Source of the DNA: Mercurialis annua
Taxonomy: Eukaryota > Streptophyta > Magnoliopsida > Malpighiales > Euphorbiaceae
Direction of reading: 5' to 3'
Length of the DNA: 64,000 bases
Assembly: GCF_937616625.2 (NCBI RefSeq)
Contig: NC_065571.1
Coordinates: 51,445,651 to 51,509,650 of the forward strand
Shown here: piece by piece, positions 59,080-64,000 of the stretch
How the letters are laid out: every line of letters starts with the position of its first letter
Position numbering within the stretch: the first letter of the stretch is position 1
Made by a program: the position numbers and the translations under genes
The notes under the pieces: model-generated
The model's database searches: none
Seen by the model: only the letters and a program-made list of their open reading frames with translations
Told to the model about the DNA's origin: nothing

Positions 59080-59570
59080 CAATTTGAATTAGTACTCCTA
59101 ATGTTATAAATAGATTATTTACTCACTATATATAGCATATTTTATTCACCTTTTGGAGTACACCAAAAAACCGAACACACAATATAGACATTGATGTGAA
59201 TAAAAGAAAAATGAGTTGTGTGTGGTATGAGGTATAAAAGTTAATCCTAACCCTTTCGGGTTATTTTTTTTAGAGAGTTAAACATTTTATGGTTTTTTTT
59301 CCTAAGAGCATATTTACTAGAGATATTCTTTATTCGGTAATTCTCCACCAATTTTCTACTCCATTTGATGATTAGTGGATGACTCGATTCTTTCGCTCGT
59401 GTATATACGCTTTAATGCAGAAACACGTAAATCTCTTGTGTTATATATTATTTTGCTATATTGTTGATCATATCTATGATTAAATACCTAGCGAATGGTT
59501 TCGATTCCGCCGCGCAATACCAATCCGGTCACAAACCGGTCACGACAATTGGTACCATAGTTTCAACAAT
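59080..59570 (+). mobile_element. Probable Ty1/copia LTR relic with degenerate primer-binding site
   Basis: ATGTTATAAATAGATTATTTA near 59100 resembles an LTR TATA region, and a long leader follows. The end CGATTCCGCCGCGCAATACC...CCGGTCACGACAATTGGTACCATAG resembles the U5/PBS junction of copia elements (consensus TTGGTATCAGAGC). No internal coding sequence or second LTR is seen. Confidence 0.5.
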
Positions 59571-60624
59571 CTGTTGCAATGTTACAACATATGTAAAATA
59601 AGTTAGAAGTTGAACGAGTTTAAAGTATTTTAACTCGAATTCGAACGATAATACTCGAGTTATTCGAATCGATTCTAATTTGAATAGCTCGAGCTTAATC
59701 AGTAGCAAAATTAGAAAATTTAATTCAAAAAAAATGAAATTTTATTTTCGTGTTTGTCCATTTTTTGTCTTTTTAGGTTTAATGTTACATTATTTTTCTA
59801 TTTAATAATTTTGTATCAAACATCTTTTAGTTCATCCACAAAAAAATTAAAAATCATTCGGCTTCTCTTGATTCATGGCACTGGTCTTGCACATCTCGCG
59901 CTATTCCCTCTCCCTTGATTCTGCCATTAAGCTCTCCCTTGATTCTACCATTAAGCTCAACTCAATTTTTTCGAGTTATTTTTCATTTTTACGGAGTCAA
60001 TATCGAATAACTCACGAATAGTAAAAGTCATTTTTATGTGAAAAGTTTTGGATCATCTTTTACTTAATGCGTAATTAACCCTTTATACTATATTTTTTCT
60101 AATAAATAAAACTATATTTTTATTTTTATTTTTATTTTTATTTACACCTTTTAAAAGAATATGTCAAAAACTTACCAAAATTATAAAAATAATCTTTATT
60201 TATGAATAATTATAATAATAATCTACCAAAAGAGTATAATATTTTATAGGCTTATTCACCAAAAAATGCCAAACCTTTGCGTCTCGAGTCAGATTTAGCC
60301 AAAGCTTTAAAAACCACCAGATTTAGCCAAACCTTATACGTTATGTGTTAATTGTGGCCATTTTTGAATCGAACCGAAATTGTTGCCCACATGTCATCCA
60401 CGTCACCTCCAACTCAGCAAAATTTGATGACATGGCACATTTCAAACCACTAACCCAACTTAATCAAACCAAATAATAAACCAAAAAAAAGATATGTAAT
60501 TTTACAAAAAAAAAAGAGAGAGGACATATTTGCAAATAATTTAACAATTTTTTAAAAGAGTCTTATAAAGAACGATCGCTCTATATTTCAAAGTTATTGG
60601 TTGTCCATCTATAATTGTTGATTA

Positions 60625-60906
60625 CTCCCTCCGTCTCAATAGAGTTGTCCACTTTGAAAAAAAAAATTATCCCAAAATTTTTATCCACTTTTAAAAGTAA
60701 CTAACTTTTACACTTAGTTTTTCTATATTATCCCTATTTAAAATTCACTAATGAGTAAAGTGAAAGTAAATTGCAAGTGGGCCCTATATTAAATAAGGAT
60801 ATGACAAGAAAAGTAGGGAACATTTCACAAAATCCACAAATAATAATTGCTTTTCTTAAACTGTGTGATAAAGACAAAGTGGACAACTCTATTGGGACGG
60901 AGGGAG
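60625..60906. mobile_element. Stowaway-type MITE
   Basis: Termini CTCCCTCCGTCTCAATAGAG and CTCTATTGGGACGGAGGGAG are nearly perfect inverted repeats bounded by TA (60623-60624 and 60907-60908). 282 bp, non-coding. The region just upstream (60250-60425: AAATGCCAAACCTTTG, ATTTAGCCAAACCTT) is probably half of a decayed TIR element. Confidence 0.95.
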
Positions 60907-61509
60907 TATTATTTATTTTTTAAAATTATTTTTAGTTTAATTATTTTGTCTCCTACTCATCCAATTACAAGTAATTTTCATTCATTTTTCTCCTCATTTA
61001 TTCACTCTTTCCTTTTATAATAATTCTCAGAAAATCATTTTTTTATAAATTAGTTATATTGTATTTTATCTCCAATAAAATCTCATTATTTTAAAACCAC
61101 ATGTCCATATAACAAAAATTCCATAAAAATAAAGAACTAAAATATACTTTATTTCCAACAGAAAGAATTAAATATATAATTCTATCTTATCAAATCTGAT
61201 TCTCTGCCTTCTTTTTGCCAATAATATGCAACATTAAGTAAAGAAAATAATATTTTTTATTATAAACACGACTAAAAATATGGATAAGTAACTAATGAGT
61301 TATAATTTAAATAATATCAGTATCAAATAATAGTTGAGATCGTGAATTTTTTCCATAAACGTTCTTTCTTTTTAATTTTTTTTTTAAAGAATGAATAAAA
61401 ATTAAACTAATTTTTTAATTTAAATCATATCAAGCTGAATTTATTTTAATTTAAACAATGATTTGGATATAGATAATTTAAAAAATTAATTTAGTCATTA
61501 TTATTGGTT

Positions 61510-61512
<3 letters not shown>

Positions 61513-61576
<64 letters not shown>
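61513..61576. repeat. (AT)n microsatellite
   Basis: About 32 uninterrupted AT dinucleotides. Confidence 0.98.
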
Positions 61577-61578
<2 letters not shown>

Positions 61579-62159
61579 TGGATATTTCTATGCCTTCTCT
61601 CCCAATACCACGGGGTGAAAAGACCCATCCATTTGAATACGAACCCTAGCCACACAGCTCACTGGACCACTTAGATTATATTCTCTCTCTAGATATATGG
61701 AAATCTAAAGTGGTCAAGGTGGGGAAAAATAAAGATAAAGCTTATCGTTTATTCAAAATGATCGAATAAAATAAGATAATTAAATAAACTGTATCATAAT
61801 ATTTTTATTTATGTTACTTTTTACAAATCGAGTATTTCAAATGTCAGTTAAACAACAAATAAGTAAAAATAATTATATTCATTTTTACAAATCTCTAGAT
61901 TGATGTTGGAGTGTAATTCTTTTTAATGTTTAAGAAATGATTTAATGGTTAAGAAAAACTATATTTTTGTTGTTGTTTATAAATTAATTTAAAAAATTTA
62001 AAACTCGTAAATTTATTACAATTGATAATTTTACTGCGATTTTTCTTCCAATTAATCTTATTTGTAAGCTTTCAACTGGTAAATTTTAATTTCAGATGAA
62101 TTTCTATATTAATTTATCAGTTCGCAAAATTTATTTTTAGAACTGTAAAATCTAATTTT

Positions 62160-62625
62160 TAATCCAACCAAAAAAACAGAAACAACAATAACATTTAACT
62201 ACAAAGTATATATTTTTCAGTGGTTTAAGTGAAAATGTTGTACTGATATGAAAAGTTGACACGATTAAATTAGAGGTTATTTGTATATAAAATTCCGACT
62301 TTTAACGTTCGTAGCGGTTTAAGTATTTAAATGTGCTATCTCACATCTCAACTTTTCTAAATTTAGTAGCTTAATCTAAAAAACAGAAATAAAAATAAAA
62401 TTTATCTACAAAGTATTTATGTTTTAGTGGTTTAATTAAAAAAGAAGCTAGGCTGATGCTCAATATGAATAGAAAATAAATAAATGTTATACTGATGTGA
62501 AAAATTGATACGATTAAATTAAACGTTATTTGTATGTAAATTTATGGCCTTTAACATTTGTAGCGGTTTAAGCACATTATTTAAAATGTGTTATCGCACA
62601 TCCCAATATTTCTAAACTTGGTAGC
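62160..62625. repeat. Diverged tandem duplication, unit ~210-255 bp
   Basis: Both copies (about 62160-62370 and 62371-62625) contain, in order, AACAGAAA, CTACAAAGTAT, AGTGGTTTAA, ATACTGATATG-like, ACGATTAAATTA, TTATTTGTAT, GTAGCGGTTTAA and TCTAAA. The second has an insert (AAGAAGCTAGGCTGATGCTC). A faint third similarity reaches 62920. No coding. Confidence 0.7.
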
Positions 62626-62949
62626 TCACGTGTTTTATAGCTGTTCGAAGCCTATGTGGCAAAATAGAGCAACAATCTCACACAAACTCAGCAATACCTT
62701 GTCATCCCTATTTGAGATTACTTGCATATTATATCCCGACCTTTCACGTTTGTAAAGATTAAAGTACATCGTTATAAATTTGGAAACTCGTAGCCCAATC
62801 TTATTTGCCACTGATGCTACCAACAGCCAGAATACAGCAATGAGATATAGAATGTAAAATTTAAAAAAGTTGGAATGTGGAATGCTATATTTTGAACAAT
62901 GTGCTTAAATTGTTACAACCGTTAAAGGTTGAGATTTTTAGTTATAAAT

Positions 62950-64000
62950 AACCTTTGAATTAATTGAAAAGATCAACTGAATAGATTTAAGAATTGAATA
63001 GATTTCTAGCAAAATTGTGTAATTCAGACAGATTGACAAACTTTCATACTTTTAGATAAATTAGGAAAAAACAAAATCCGGTTAAAATGATAATATAGCA
63101 GCCGGATTTTGCTATTTGACGATTGTTTTACTTGTAATTTTTTTTTGAAAATTTGTCAAATATGCATAATTTGAACTATACAAGGAATTTTTAGATAATA
63201 TATGCATGCATATCAAGTTTTTAGGCAAAAAAAAAAAGTAAATTCCGACTACCACATGTATGTTTTGTCTATAAACTTTTCGTCAAAACAAAATTAACAT
63301 TTAGTACCCATATTATTAAAAAAATTAAGTTTGGTAACCGAAATGAAAATAAAAATAAAGTTTAATAATCAAAATGATATATATTGATAGTTTGAATATC
63401 TTTAAGTGTCTATTATCCAAAATGCAAAACAATAAAATTTTGAGTACTTTCAAAATCAATATCCTAAATAAAGTTATATTTTAAGACATTTTAGAATTCT
63501 TTAACTAATCCCGAAAACTAATCAAATGTGTTATCATTTTTTCTATTAAGACTTAAAAGAAATAAGAACAAAGTTTTCCACCCTTTTATTCGTTGACACA
63601 TCATTGATCTAACAAATAAAGTGGACAAATAGTAAGAAAAAGGAAGAGATGCATGATTGTAGGTAGGGCAACCAAAGTTGCTAATTATTGCAAAAATAAC
63701 AAACTTTAACCGTTGCCCATGTTCATCAAAATCAAATTAACTAACCCTAGATTGACACTTAGCATCAAAAAGATATCCCAACTTCTATCCCATTCTTGAT
63801 GGCCGAAAGTGGTAGAAGATGAGGATATGGAACATGGTAGATGAATATGATCCAAAGTCTCTTTCTTTTATGTGTTTCTAATCTAAAAGAGAATAATAAT
63901 AATGATAATATATGTGCATGCCTATCATAATTAGTGATGCATGTGGAATATGCCTTTTTGGACAAACCATTTTTTGCTTTCATTATTCTAGATGGGAATC
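62950..64000. other. AT-rich intergenic DNA at the right edge
   Basis: No gene or transposon termini recognised. Short open frames are unconserved. Confidence 0.4.

Overview
This is a stretch of nuclear genomic DNA from a plant, most likely a eudicot. All protein genes have multiple short exons, AT-rich GT-AG introns and plant-specific families (strigolactone P450, LOG, IQD, IQM, plant mobile domain, DUF3511). I cannot name the species from the sequence alone.

Layout. Positions 1-4650 are the right-hand part of a large Mutator-like element (MULE). On the minus strand it carries a mudrA-type transposase gene followed by a plant-mobile-domain (PMD, MAIN-like) gene that runs off the left edge. 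Its end holds seven consecutive near-perfect hairpins. Positions 4650-9500 are repeats: a 185-bp tandem repeat split by a MULE-derived MITE, a histone H3 tail pseudogene, and a fold-back element with a 42-bp internal satellite. Positions 9600-31000 are the gene-rich core: HSFA2 (+), MAX1/CYP711A1 (+), an IQ67-domain protein (-), an IQM calmodulin-binding protein (-), a CoA-type mitochondrial carrier (-) and an unrecognised single-pass membrane protein (-). Positions 31000-38200 are another transposon belt (MULE MITEs, a 2.1-kb PIF/Harbinger-type element, a palindrome-rich fold-back element, a Ty3/gypsy RT relic, hAT MITEs). Then come LOG (+, 38.8-40.5 kb), NIPA9-like (-, 43.1-46.5 kb) and a DUF3511 gene (-, 48.0-48.3 kb). 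From 48.3 to 64 kb I find no host gene, only AT-rich DNA with MITEs, a Helitron, a LINE remnant, a possible Pack-MULE and an LTR relic.

The genes do not form an operon-like unit. HSFA2 and MAX1 are tandem and MAX1 and the IQD gene converge. LOG and MAX1 are both plant-hormone genes (cytokinin activation, strigolactone synthesis), but their proximity looks incidental. Two different calmodulin-binding families (IQD, IQM) lie next to each other.

The most unusual signal is architectural: clusters of back-to-back GC-rich palindromes, in an otherwise AT-rich sequence, inside at least four separate transposable elements (4321-4560, 5224-5407, 32735-33781, 34951-35555). They differ in sequence but share the plan. 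Exon coordinates were derived by hand from splice sites, reading frame and remembered family sequences; no database search was run.
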